Shown here: positions 1-8,833 of the stretch, piece by piece | How the letters are laid out: each line of letters opens with the position of its first letter | Position numbering within the stretch: the stretch's first letter is position 1 | Assembly: GCA_050725815.1 (NCBI GenBank) | Contig: JBOHIG010000355.1 | Span: 1-24,734 of the forward strand | DNA: 24,734 nt | From: VAZQ01 sp050725815 | GTDB taxonomy: Bacteria > Pseudomonadota > Alphaproteobacteria > Rhizobiales > Xanthobacteraceae | Reading direction: 5' to 3' | The notes under the pieces: generated by a model | Database searches by the model: none | Told to the model about the DNA's origin: nothing | The model's input: only the letters and a program-made list of their open reading frames with translations | Position numbers and translations under genes: made by a program

Positions 1-33
1 AGGCTTGGAAGAGTAGGTCGCTGCCAGGCCTGC
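1..33 (+). rRNA. rrf: 5S rRNA, 3' end only
   Basis: The first bases read as the 3' end of an alphaproteobacterial 5S rRNA: the helix and loop segment GAAGAGTAGGTCGCTGCC (8-25) followed by CAGGCC, which pairs with the 5' GGCCTG of 5S rRNA. The rest of the gene lies to the left of the window. The exact 3' end is uncertain by a few bases (about 31-33). No tRNA follows; the terminator at 75-104 comes next. The window therefore begins at the end of an rRNA operon. Identification is from memory of the conserved 5S 3' sequence. Confidence 0.85.
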
Positions 34-74
34 CAAGGACGGACAAAACAACCTCATCACGATGATCGAAACAC

Positions 75-104
75 AACGGCCGCCCGCAAGGGCGGCCGTT
101 TTTT
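75..104 (+). terminator. Rho-independent terminator of the rRNA operon
   Basis: Perfect 11-bp stem (75-85 with 90-100), GCAA loop (86-89), and a run of six T (99-104). The T tract lies on the + strand only, so it terminates transcription arriving from the 5S rRNA. The gene that follows is on the opposite strand. Confidence 0.92.
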
Positions 105-167
105 GTCCGCGCGCCAAGTCGTGCTCATAATGCGACACGTCGTGACAACTCCGCCGGCAAAGCGACA

Positions 168-1157
168 TCACCGCGTTCGATATTCCGGCAATCGGTTAAG
201 CAGATCCGCGAGCGGGTTCTTCACCCAGGCGCGGGTGACATAGTCGCGATGGCTTTCGCCGTTCTTGCCGGGAATGAAAGTGATGCTGCCGGGGCGCAGC
301 CGGTCCGCGAGCGTCATGCTGTACCTGATGTGCCGGTCGGACAGGATGCGCTGGAGCTGGAGATTGCGCGACCTGGTCGAGCCGAGATAGCCCGAGACGA
401 AGAAGCGGCGATAGCGGTCGCCGGCGATCCACTTCTCGAATTTGTCGAGCTCGCCGTAAAGCGCATCGAGCAGCACGACGCCGCGCATGCGCTCGTTGGA
501 GCCGCCATGATGAATGGCCCAGGCCACCGGCGCATAACCGCCGCTGTAGCCCACCACGATGACGTTGAGCTTGTCGAAGTTCCGCGCCATACCGAGGTCG
601 CCGTGCAGGATCGCGAGCTGCTCGGACGCCTCGTTGAGGAACAGCGTGAACAGGCCCGGCGTCCAGAAATTGCCCGCGCTTGAATCCGAAGCGTTCACTG
701 CAAACTGCGGCGCCACCAGCACCGCGTTGGCGTGCGACAGCGAGATCTGGTCTGCCACCCGCTGGCGGTCGAGGACGTCGCGCTTGATGGTCGCGCGATG
801 GCCGTGGAAGAAGATGACGATGACCCCCGGTCGGCGGATGTCGAAGCCCTTCGGGATATGCAGGAGGACACGCGGGTCGCTGTAGCGCTCGCTATCGGGA
901 TCGAGCTTACGGCGTCGGCGCGGGTCGGTGCCGCTGTCGAACGGGAAGGGGGCGTTCTCGAACTCGACCAGCTTGGTCCTGGCCTGCTTGGCTACCGGCG
1001 ATGCCGGCGCCCTGGCGCCGACAATGCCGGTATAGGTCTGCGCCAGCGCGATGCCTGGCGCCGGCGGGCTCACGGCGTCGCCAATCAGCAACGCCGGCGC
1101 CGCGAGCATGATCGCTGCCGCCGTCCGCCGCACAGTCCGCGATGTCATGTCTTTCAC
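168..1157 (-). CDS. Exported alpha/beta-hydrolase-like protein
   Basis: 329 aa with a secretion signal (twin Arg and a hydrophobic stretch about residues 10-26, then an Ala-rich end near 38-40), so probably periplasmic. The body shows an alpha/beta-hydrolase pattern: a hydrophobic strand ending in HGH (118-120, oxyanion region), GYSGG with candidate nucleophile Ser205, candidate Asp231 in LLDALYG, and candidate His303 in ESHRDY. The substrate cannot be read from the sequence. The start is GTG at 1157 with GGAG 10 nt upstream; ATG at 1148 with AGG at 9 nt is equally possible and removes only three residues. The gene converges on the rRNA terminator. A divergent gap of 270 bp separates it from the next gene. 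Family placement is by motif order only. Confidence 0.8.
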   Translation of the reverse strand: MKDMTSRTVRRTAAAIMLAAPALLIGDAVSPPAPGIALAQTYTGIVGARAPASPVAKQARTKLVEFENAPFPFDSGTDPRRRRKLDPDSERYSDPRVLLHIPKGFDIRRPGVIVIFFHGHRATIKRDVLDRQRVADQISLSHANAVLVAPQFAVNASDSSAGNFWTPGLFTLFLNEASEQLAILHGDLGMARNFDKLNVIVVGYSGGYAPVAWAIHHGGSNERMRGVVLLDALYGELDKFEKWIAGDRYRRFFVSGYLGSTRSRNLQLQRILSDRHIRYSMTLADRLRPGSITFIPGKNGESHRDYVTRAWVKNPLADLLNRLPEYRTR

Positions 1158-1427
1158 CCTGACGATGCTCCGCGGCGATGTCGTGGCCGTTTTTGCCGAA
1201 ATGTCGCCTCGAACGGTCGCGACGCGCGCTCCATAGGCGAATCAGAACATGATGAACAATCGGTAAAATCCGGAACTTGGCTGGATCGTGGTAACTGCCG
1301 GCTTAAGACTTTGTGTGTGATTTTATGGTGTCGTGCTATAAGGGCATCAAGGCTGGCGACGCCTCCACGGTGGTCCGTTGGTCTTCGGGTTTCCTCCAAA
1401 AATGTGGCGATAGAGGCGCAGCGGCGA

Positions 1428-2606
1428 ATGTCTCGTTTCCAGAGGGCGACTGCACTCGTCGCCGGCTTGGTCTGTTTTGTGGCGTGGCATGGTTCGGTTG
1501 CGGCACAGGCCGTCGGCCCCAATGACGCCGCGCGGTTCCTGGCCGGGATGCAGCCTTCGGCGGGTTCGCCGGCTGCGGTGCTGGCTCGCAATCCGAACTG
1601 GCAGCGGCAAGCCAGGTGGTTCGACTCCAATTGGACGTCGCTGGAGTCGCGCCAGCTCTCAAAGGTGCGCGCCTGGTCGAATCAGCATCTCCAGGACCGC
1701 AAGCGGCCACTGCACTATATGTTCAGCGGGCCGGACTTCCTTTACGCCGACGCATTCTTCCCGGACGCCACCGTCTATCTGATGAGCGGCCTGGAACCGG
1801 TGGGCGCGGTCCCCGTCATCGGAGAAAGATCAATCCGTTCGATGCCGAGGATTCAATCCTCCATAGCGAACTCGCTGCAGCTCAGCTTCTTCATCACCAA
1901 GAATATGAGGTCTCAGCTCCAGGGCGGCGACCTCTCCGGCACCCTGCCGATCCTCTACGTGTACATCGCACGCGCCGGCAAGACGATCCGCGAGGTGACG
2001 CTGGTCAACCTCGACAAGGAAGGCGCGATTCACGCGAGTTCCGGCGGCGAACAGCGCGGTATGGCTCCGGGCGTGAAGATCGTCTTCACCACCGGCAACG
2101 GCCCGCCGCAGACGCTCTATTATTTCCGCACCGACGTATCCAATAGCGGCGTCAACAACAGCGGCTTCCTCAAGTTCGCGGCCACGCTCGGGGTCGGCAA
2201 CGGTCTCCTCAAGAGCGCGTCCTACCTGATGCACAGCGGGAACTTCACGCAAGTCCGCGATTTCGTTCTGCAGCACTCGCTCGCGATCGTGCAGGATGAC
2301 TCCGGCATCCCGCTGCACGCCTTCAAGGCCGACCAGTGGGATTTCCGCCCGTTCGGCAAGTATCTCGGTCCGATCGCGATCTTCCCCGGGCGGTACCAGC
2401 CGCGACTCGCTACGCTATTCAAGAAGGCGCCTGCGCTCCCGTTCGGGATCGGCTACCGCCATCGCGGCTACGATTCCAATCTTCTGCTGGCCGTGAAAAA
2501 GGCCGCACGGGTGCCGCAGCAGGCGAGTGAGGCACATCCGAAGCGCGTCCATGAAGCTGCCGCCGGCGACGCCAAGTTGCGGCCCTCGGTCAATCCCGAG
2601 GAATAG
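1428..2606 (+). CDS. Exported conserved protein of unknown function
   Basis: 392 aa starting MSRFQRATALV with a clear signal peptide (hydrophobic core residues 8-22, likely cleavage after AQA near residue 28), so exported. The mature part is rich in Trp, Phe and Tyr and has no motif I recognise. The same frame is open back to 732, but the signal peptide fixes the start at 1428; a weak GAGG lies 11 nt upstream. A TATAAG at 1337-1342 may be a -10 box, but no well-spaced -35 accompanies it. The stop is 9 bp from the stop of the convergent methyltransferase-like gene, with no hairpin between them. I do not recognise the family. Confidence 0.8.
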   Translation: MSRFQRATALVAGLVCFVAWHGSVAAQAVGPNDAARFLAGMQPSAGSPAAVLARNPNWQRQARWFDSNWTSLESRQLSKVRAWSNQHLQDRKRPLHYMFSGPDFLYADAFFPDATVYLMSGLEPVGAVPVIGERSIRSMPRIQSSIANSLQLSFFITKNMRSQLQGGDLSGTLPILYVYIARAGKTIREVTLVNLDKEGAIHASSGGEQRGMAPGVKIVFTTGNGPPQTLYYFRTDVSNSGVNNSGFLKFAATLGVGNGLLKSASYLMHSGNFTQVRDFVLQHSLAIVQDDSGIPLHAFKADQWDFRPFGKYLGPIAIFPGRYQPRLATLFKKAPALPFGIGYRHRGYDSNLLLAVKKAARVPQQASEAHPKRVHEAAAGDAKLRPSVNPEE

Positions 2607-2615
2607 CGCCGTCAC

Positions 2616-3419
2616 TCACGAGCGCGTCGCCGACCAGAGCGCGCCGACGCCGCCTGATCCCTCCATCTTGTTGCCCGCAATAGTACCGCGAAACGCCGTT
2701 TTCCGGCCCGTGTAGTCGATCACGAACTCGATCGCGTTGCCGCGCAGCCTGGTGTTCGAGAGCGGTACTGTGCGTCCGCCGACCGTCGCCGTTCCCTTGA
2801 ATTCTTGATAGTGCTGCTCGATCTTCAAATTGAAGCTCTGGTTGCCGCTGTTGAGCCGCCACTCGCCCGCGATGCGCGCGGGCACGATCCAGAAGTGAAT
2901 CCGCCAGTTCTCGGTTTCGGTGCGGTCGGACTTCCAGTCGCCCATCGAGAAGTCGTGCGACACCACCCGCGTGCCGGGACGCAAGTCCAGGATGCGCGGC
3001 CGCAGCTTCACATTGATGCTCGGCAGCAGGTACATCGTCAGCACCGTCGCTTCCGACAGATCCGCTTCGAACAGGTTCTGCCGCCGGAAGGTGACGCGAT
3101 CGGTCACGCCTGCACGTTTGGCATTGGCCTGCGCCTCGCGCAGGCGGTTCGGATCGAGCTCGACGCCGAGCGCGCGTGCGCCGAGGCGGCCGGCGGCGAC
3201 AGCAATCCGCCCGTCGCCGGAGCCCAGATCAATCAGGTAGTCCGAGCGACCGACCTGGGCGAGCTGCAACATTCGATTCACCGTCTCCATGGGCGTCGGG
3301 ACATAGACCACATCGAGGCCTTGCGCCCGGCCATAGGCGACGACGGCGACCATGCCGCTCACGGCCAGGCCTGCGAGCGCCATCCGCCGGCGGATCAACG
3401 ACGAAGCGGAACGAGCCAT
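2616..3419 (-). CDS. Class I SAM-dependent methyltransferase-fold protein with export-type N-terminus
   Basis: 267 aa. Residues 61-71 carry motif I of the Rossmann methyltransferases (IDLGSGDGR), and the acidic residue after strand 2 is Glu87 in GVELDP. The preceding PTPMETVNRML and the motif form resemble the FAM173/ATPSCKMT lysine-methyltransferase-like group; that placement is inference. From about residue 165 the protein becomes beta-rich (alternating polar/hydrophobic, many Gly/Thr), suggesting a separate C-terminal domain. The N-terminus has Arg10-Arg12 followed by a hydrophobic segment (13-30), read as a signal peptide or membrane anchor, which is odd for an enzyme needing cytosolic SAM. 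GAGG 7 nt upstream of ATG supports the start. It converges with the preceding gene; its substrate is unknown. Confidence 0.85.
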   Translation of the reverse strand: MARSASSLIRRRMALAGLAVSGMVAVVAYGRAQGLDVVYVPTPMETVNRMLQLAQVGRSDYLIDLGSGDGRIAVAAGRLGARALGVELDPNRLREAQANAKRAGVTDRVTFRRQNLFEADLSEATVLTMYLLPSINVKLRPRILDLRPGTRVVSHDFSMGDWKSDRTETENWRIHFWIVPARIAGEWRLNSGNQSFNLKIEQHYQEFKGTATVGGRTVPLSNTRLRGNAIEFVIDYTGRKTAFRGTIAGNKMEGSGGVGALWSATRS

Positions 3420-3546
3420 GCTGTCCTCGTATGCGGTTCAGGTCCGACGGGCATGTTGCTTGGGGGCGGTGCCGCCCGGCACCATTTGCTTTTGCGACAC
3501 AATATCTACTATCAGAATCCTTCGATTAGTTCACGTTGCGAGTTCA

Positions 3547-5913
3547 ATGACGGGCGCCGCGGACGCTGATGGGCTTTATTCGCAGGCGCTCGTCGCCTGC
3601 GAGCAGGGTCGCATTGAGGACGGCGTGGCGCTCGTTCACAGCGCCATCGCGCTGGCTCCCGAACAAGCCCGCTTGCATCGTCTCCTCGGTATGGCGTTGA
3701 GCCGGCTTGGCCGCAACGAGGACGCGCTGGAAAGCCTCGAGCGCGCCCTAGCGCTCGATCCAGCGAGCGCCGATGTGTTTGGAAGTCGCGCCGACGTGCT
3801 CGTCGCGCTCGGACGCCTGGACGCGGCGGTCGAGAGCTATGATCGTGCGCTCGCGCTGTCGCCCGGCTCGGTCGAGGACTGGTGCAACCGCGGCGCCGCG
3901 CTCATCGATTTGACACGGCATGAAGATGCCATTGCCAGCTTCGAGCGTGCGATCGCGCTGTCGCCCGACTTTGCGCCGGCGCACTACAACCACGGCAATG
4001 CGTTGGCTGCGCTTGAACGGCACCATGAGGCGCTTGCGAGCTTCGACAAGGCGATTGCCCTGGCGCCGGACTATGCCGACGCCTACAACAACCGCGCCGA
4101 TGCGCTTGACCGGCTGGACCGGCGCGACGAGGCGCTTGCGAGCGCGGAGCGGGCGCTTTCGATCGACCCCGCCCACGGCGGCGCGCTCGTCACGCGCGCA
4201 ATCGTATTGCGAAAGATCGGCCGCCATGATGAGGCGCTCGCATCCTGCGACCGCGCGCTGTCGCTGATGTTGGACAATGCCGGCGCGCTCACCGCGCGTG
4301 CGGATATCCTGATCGAGTCAAAGCGGTTCGACGAGGCGCTGACGACACTCGATCGGCTCATCCGGATCGCGCCGCCGTCGGCCCATGCATTTTACAATCG
4401 CGGCAACGTGCTGAGAGAGGTGGGACGGCAGGCCGAGGCGGCCGAGAGCTATCGCCAAGCGGTGACCGTCCAGCCGGAGCATGTCGAGTCCCGATTTGCG
4501 ATCTGCATGGCGGAGCTGCCGGTGCTCTACGAGGACGAGCCGGAGATCGCGCGACGCCGCCAGGCCTACCAGAACGGCCTTGCCGCGTTGTCCGACGATG
4601 TCCGCCGCGGGCAGGTGCCGGGCGATCCGGCAAGGGCCGTTGGCGCCATCCAGCCGTTCTTCCTGCCCTACCAGGGGTGCAACGATCGCGATCTCCAGGC
4701 GCTCTACGGCTCGATGGTTTGTCGGATCATGGCGGAACGCTATCCGCCACCGCAGTCGATGGCCACGCCGCCCGGCTTAGGCGAACCCACCCGCGTGGGC
4801 ATCGTTAGTGGATACTTCCACGACCATTCCAACTGGAAGATCCCAATCAAAGGCTGGCTCACCCAGCTCGACCGCTCGCGCTTCCGGTTGTTCGGCTACT
4901 ACACTCGCTCCGAGACGGATTCCGCGACAGAGTTTGCAAGAGCTCGATGCCACCGCTTCGTCCAGGGACCGCTGCCTCTCGAAGCCTGGCGGAGTGAAAT
5001 CCTTGGCGACGCCCCGCATGTCCTGATCTATCCGGAGGTCGGCATGGACCCGGATGCGGTGAAGGTCGCAGCCCTGCGGCTTGCGCCGGTGCAATGCAAT
5101 TCCTGGGGTCACCCCGAAACCAGCGGCTTCCCGACCCTCGACTATTTCCTCTCCAGTGACTTGATGGAGCCTGCCGACGGCGACGATCATTACACAGAGC
5201 GGCTGGTCCGACTGTCCAACCTCTCGATCTACTACGAGCCCGTCGACATGAAGCGCGTCGCGCTCGATCGCCGCCAGCTCGGGCTGCGGCCGACATCCAC
5301 GGTCTTTTGGTGCGGCCAGTCGTTGTTCAAATACCTGCCGCAGTTCGACGAGGTCTTTCCGCACATCGCCCGGCAGGTGGGCGACTGCCAGTTCGCGTTC
5401 ATCCAGTATCCCGGTGCGCACGCGAACGCGGTATTCGGCCGGCGGCTGGAACGCGCCTTCGGCGCCTTCGGCCTGCGCGCCACTGACCATTGCGTCGTGC
5501 TGCCGCGGCTGGATCAGAATCAATTCGGCACGGCGATCGGCCTCTGCGACATCGTGCTGGACAGCATCGGATGGTCGGGCTGCAATTCGACGCTCGAAAG
5601 CCTGGCGCACGACCTGCCTATCGTCACCATGGCCGGCAGCTTCATGCGCGGCCGTCACGGCATGGCGATCCTGACGATGATGGATATGACCGAGACCGTC
5701 TGCCGCAGCATCGATGATTACATATCGATCGCCGTGCGCTTGGCGCAGGATCGGGACTGGCGGAGCGCCGTGCGGCGCCGGATGTCCGAAAGCAAGCACA
5801 GGCTTTATCGCGACCGGGCGTGTATTTTGGCGCTGGAGGCGTTTCTCGACGAGGCTGTGAGGGGCAAGCGGCAAGGAGCGCGGTTGATGCCGGCGCGCGA
5901 GGTCAATGACTGA
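3547..5913 (+). CDS. TPR protein with C-terminal OGT/SPINDLY-like glycosyltransferase (GT41-type) domain
   Basis: 788 aa. Residues 1 to about 340 are nine to ten tandem 34-residue tetratricopeptide repeats (repeated pattern A-x-x-Y/F-x-x-A-L-x-L-x-P). From about 415 onward the sequence follows the O-GlcNAc transferase/SPINDLY catalytic fold. Landmarks are SGYFHDHS (histidine region), PVQCNSWGHPETSG near 515 (OGT has GYPGTSG), a Lys near 594 in SLFKYLPQ at the place of the OGT nucleotide-sugar-contact lysine, and DSIGWSGCNSTLESL near 671. Expected role: transfer of a sugar from a nucleotide donor onto Ser/Thr of a protein, cytoplasmic. The start is chosen by alignment with the paralog downstream (MTxxAxxDxLYSxAL); the ribosome site is weak. 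The upstream in-frame extension to 3352 is ignored. It overlaps the next gene by 8 nt, so the two are probably translated together. Confidence 0.88.
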   Translation: MTGAADADGLYSQALVACEQGRIEDGVALVHSAIALAPEQARLHRLLGMALSRLGRNEDALESLERALALDPASADVFGSRADVLVALGRLDAAVESYDRALALSPGSVEDWCNRGAALIDLTRHEDAIASFERAIALSPDFAPAHYNHGNALAALERHHEALASFDKAIALAPDYADAYNNRADALDRLDRRDEALASAERALSIDPAHGGALVTRAIVLRKIGRHDEALASCDRALSLMLDNAGALTARADILIESKRFDEALTTLDRLIRIAPPSAHAFYNRGNVLREVGRQAEAAESYRQAVTVQPEHVESRFAICMAELPVLYEDEPEIARRRQAYQNGLAALSDDVRRGQVPGDPARAVGAIQPFFLPYQGCNDRDLQALYGSMVCRIMAERYPPPQSMATPPGLGEPTRVGIVSGYFHDHSNWKIPIKGWLTQLDRSRFRLFGYYTRSETDSATEFARARCHRFVQGPLPLEAWRSEILGDAPHVLIYPEVGMDPDAVKVAALRLAPVQCNSWGHPETSGFPTLDYFLSSDLMEPADGDDHYTERLVRLSNLSIYYEPVDMKRVALDRRQLGLRPTSTVFWCGQSLFKYLPQFDEVFPHIARQVGDCQFAFIQYPGAHANAVFGRRLERAFGAFGLRATDHCVVLPRLDQNQFGTAIGLCDIVLDSIGWSGCNSTLESLAHDLPIVTMAGSFMRGRHGMAILTMMDMTETVCRSIDDYISIAVRLAQDRDWRSAVRRRMSESKHRLYRDRACILALEAFLDEAVRGKRQGARLMPAREVND

Positions 5914-7693
5914 TATCGCAAATATTGACGCGCTCTATTCGCGGGCGCTTGCGTCCTGCGAAGAGGACCGCATCGAGGACGGCGTGATGCTTCTGCGCGA
6001 AGCCATTGCCGCCGATCCCGGGCAGGCGCGGCTGCACCGTCTGCTCGGCATGGCGTTGAGCCGGCTCGACCGCAACGAGGAGGCGCTCGCGAGCATCGGC
6101 TGCGCCATTGCGCTGGAGCCCAGGCGCGCCGAGCTCCATGGCAACCGCGCCGACGTTCTGGTCGCGCTCGGGCGTCTCGACGCAGCGGTCGAGAGCTACG
6201 ATCGTGCGCTTGCGCTGGCGCCGGGCTCGGTGGAGGACTGGTGCAACCGCGGCGCGGTGCTGATCGACCTCAAGCGGTACGAGGACGCTGTCGCGAGCTT
6301 TGAGCGCGCGCTGGTGCTTTCGCCCGACTTCGCCCCGGCGCACTACAATCACGGCAACGCGCTCGTTGCCCTTGAGCGGCCTGCCGAGGCGGTCGCGAGC
6401 TTCGATAAGGCGATTGCGCTCGTTCCGGACTATGCCGATGCCCACAACAACCGCGCCAATGTGTTCGATCGGCTGGACCGGCCGAATGAGGCGCTCGCGA
6501 GTGCGCAACGCGCATTGTCGATCGACGCCGGTCACCGCGGCGCGCTGCTCACAAGCGGAATTCTGCTGCGCAAGCTCGGCCGCTGCGAGGAGGCGCTTTC
6601 CGCTTGCGACCGTGCGCTGTTGCTGACGCCCGACGATGCCGAAGCGCTCACGGCGCGTGCGGACACGTTGATCGAGCTGGAGCGATTCGACGAAGCCATC
6701 GCGGCCCTCGACCGGATCATCGCGTGCGAACCCGACAGCGCGACGGCGAAATGGAACAAGAGCGTACTGTGTCTGGGCCTCGGTCGCTTCCGGGAGGGCT
6801 GGGCGTTCTATGAGCACCGCTGGGCTGGCGCGCGTGGACTCGTTCCGCGTCCCTACCGGCAGCCGCGCTGGGACGGCGGGCGCGTCGCCGGCTCGCTGCT
6901 GCTCTGGAGCGAGCAGGGGCTTGGCGACGAGATCCTGCACGCGTCGATGCTGCCGGACGTGCTCGGCCGCACCGACGACGTGGTGCTGGAGGTCGAGCCG
7001 CGCCTGGCGCCGCTGTTCGCCCGGTCGTTTCCGAACGTGAAGATCATCGGCCTCGGTCCTGCGCCGTATCGCGGTGCGGTCGCTGCGCAGTTGCCGCTCG
7101 GAGATCTTGGCCGGCATTTCCGGACGAGCTGGGAGTCGTTCCCGCAGCGCGAGCGCGGCTATCTGGTCGCAGACGAATCGCGCTCCAGGTCATTGCGAAA
7201 CCGTCTTGCCGGCGACGGCCGCGAGATCATCGGGCTGTCGTGGATCAGCAAGGCGCCGGTCGGCGGGGCGGCGAGAAGCGTGCCCCTGCGCGACTTCGCC
7301 GCCCTGTTGCGGCTGCCCGGCTGCCGCTTCATCGACCTGCAATATGGCGAAACCGATGCCGAGCGCGATGCCGTCGAGCGTGAGCTTGGCGTTCGGGTCG
7401 AGCGCCTCGCCGACATCGACAACACCAACGATCTCGACGGCCTGGCAGCGCTGATGACGGCGTGCGACGCGGTCGTCACCATCGACAACACGACCGTGCA
7501 TCTGGCCGGGGCGCTCGGCCGGCCCACCTGGGTAATGCTGCCGTACGGACATTCGCGCATCTGGTACTGGTTCAGGGACCGGGAGACGAGTCTGTGGTAT
7601 CCGCGGGCGCACGTGCATCGTCAGCGGCGTGGACAGCCATGGGCCGAGGTGGTCGCCTCGATTGCGGCGAAGGTGGCCGACATTTCAGGTTGA
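5906..7693 (+). CDS. TPR protein with C-terminal GT9-like glycosyltransferase-fold domain
   Basis: 595 aa. Residues 1 to about 280 are TPRs collinear with, and by eye about three-quarters identical to, those of the gene just upstream; whole stretches such as RADVLVALGRLDAAVESYDR are unchanged. After about residue 280 the two proteins diverge completely. Here the C-terminal half has the heptosyltransferase-like pattern common in bacterial TPR fusions: an FREGWAFYEHRW start, SEQGLGDEIL near 332, and TIDNTTVHLAGALGRPTWVMLP near 530, a nucleotide-sugar-binding type segment. Likely a glycosyltransferase or glycan-handling partner of the upstream enzyme; the substrate is not visible. Its ATG lies inside the end of the previous gene (8-nt overlap). 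The stop is 13 bp from the convergent CHAD gene. Confidence 0.87.
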   Translation: MTDIANIDALYSRALASCEEDRIEDGVMLLREAIAADPGQARLHRLLGMALSRLDRNEEALASIGCAIALEPRRAELHGNRADVLVALGRLDAAVESYDRALALAPGSVEDWCNRGAVLIDLKRYEDAVASFERALVLSPDFAPAHYNHGNALVALERPAEAVASFDKAIALVPDYADAHNNRANVFDRLDRPNEALASAQRALSIDAGHRGALLTSGILLRKLGRCEEALSACDRALLLTPDDAEALTARADTLIELERFDEAIAALDRIIACEPDSATAKWNKSVLCLGLGRFREGWAFYEHRWAGARGLVPRPYRQPRWDGGRVAGSLLLWSEQGLGDEILHASMLPDVLGRTDDVVLEVEPRLAPLFARSFPNVKIIGLGPAPYRGAVAAQLPLGDLGRHFRTSWESFPQRERGYLVADESRSRSLRNRLAGDGREIIGLSWISKAPVGGAARSVPLRDFAALLRLPGCRFIDLQYGETDAERDAVERELGVRVERLADIDNTNDLDGLAALMTACDAVVTIDNTTVHLAGALGRPTWVMLPYGHSRIWYWFRDRETSLWYPRAHVHRQRRGQPWAEVVASIAAKVADISG

Positions 7694-7706
7694 ACGCGCC
7701 GCGCCT

Positions 7707-8591
7707 TCAGCCCGTTTCCCAGATGGTCTCGAGCCGGCGGCGGAACGAGCCGGGCTTCTCCACGAACAGCCGCTTGGCCAGCCGTCGCGCGGCGGCGACG
7801 TGACGGCGCTTGCGGTCGGCAATCGCCGGCGAGAGTCGCGAACGCCAGCGCGCCAACGGCTGGTTGGGGGTGGTGAAACCTTCGAGCATCATCAGGTCCT
7901 GGTGCTGTCCAAGGTGGTCGCGCAGCTGCTGATTTTCCGCGATCCACATCTTGCCGAATCGCCGCCACAACGGCTGCATGATTTCCATCTGGTAGCGGTG
8001 ATTGATGATGCGCTTGCGAAATTCATGCAAGGAATCCGCGTCGGCCTTCGCCCAGTTGTCCGGCATCGCGCGCCGCGCGGCGCGATAGCCGCGCGCCAGG
8101 CAGCCGGCAATATCTTCGGAGGTTAGGAGATGCAGCGGCCACTGATCGGCGGCGGCGGTGGCGCGGTCGAGTGCGCCGATCAACCGCAGGCGCATGTCGG
8201 TTGTCAGGGCGGTCGTTTCCCGCGCCTGTCTGAGCGTCCCGATGCGCTGACGCAGCGTCGCCAGCGAGCGCGCGGAAAACGGCAGGCCGTGCGATCCGAG
8301 ATCCGCAAGCGCGTCGAGTGCGGCCTGGGAGTCGCGCGCGCCCGAGAGCGCGCGGGCGAGGTCGCGTGCCTCGGCGCGCAGGTGCTCGGCGTCCCCCTTG
8401 AGGAATGGAGCAAGAAGCCGCAGCACGGCGCGCCAGCGCTTCATCTCCTTGCGGTATTCATGAACCGCAGTGGCGTCGGGCCTGGCAGGATCTTCGATCG
8501 CAGCGCGCGCGGTGGCGAGAATGTCGCGGGCGACCGCACGCAACGCTTCGCCGACTGCCAGATCGGGCCGCAGTGCGGGCTTGTGGCTCAT
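7707..8591 (-). CDS. CHAD domain protein
   Basis: 294 aa, almost entirely alpha-helical, with the conserved-histidine pattern of CHAD domains: VHEYRKEMKRWRAVLRLL near residue 44 and a second half-site LHEFRKRIINHRYQMEIM near 190, each supplying His plus basic residues. CHAD proteins are known to bind polyphosphate; many are fused to a CYTH domain, but none is present here or beside it, so it is a stand-alone CHAD. No signal peptide. The ATG at 8591 has no clear Shine-Dalgarno. It stands alone on the minus strand, convergent with the TPR pair and divergent from the binding-protein gene at 8834, with a 242-bp gap that holds only a 6-bp inverted repeat at 8705-8725. Confidence 0.88.
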   Translation of the reverse strand: MSHKPALRPDLAVGEALRAVARDILATARAAIEDPARPDATAVHEYRKEMKRWRAVLRLLAPFLKGDAEHLRAEARDLARALSGARDSQAALDALADLGSHGLPFSARSLATLRQRIGTLRQARETTALTTDMRLRLIGALDRATAAADQWPLHLLTSEDIAGCLARGYRAARRAMPDNWAKADADSLHEFRKRIINHRYQMEIMQPLWRRFGKMWIAENQQLRDHLGQHQDLMMLEGFTTPNQPLARWRSRLSPAIADRKRRHVAAARRLAKRLFVEKPGSFRRRLETIWETG

Positions 8592-8833
8592 GTGACTGTT
8601 TTATGACAGAAGCTACTGACGAAGCTGAATAAAAGACGATCCCGGCGAAGGCACAAAAGACCGCGCGACGAGACTTTGCAAGGCCCTCCGTCATTTGAAT
8701 TTTCCGGCGGGAGAATCTGCCGCCGATGCGGCTGCGCGTTGGCATTTCCTCCCATTCACAAAGGTCGCATTTGCTTTAATCTTGCACCCCAGCCCGGGAT
8801 GAACCGGCAAACCAAATGATCGGGAGGTTGCTC

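Noticed and set aside
732..1427. Open frame running upstream of the exported unknown protein, making a 624-aa protein
   Set aside because: It overlaps the opposite-strand hydrolase gene and its product is Arg-rich and random-looking; the signal peptide begins at 1428.
5903..7117. 404-aa minus-strand ORF
   Set aside because: Antisense shadow of the second TPR gene; its apparent repeats come from the TPR repeats on the other strand.
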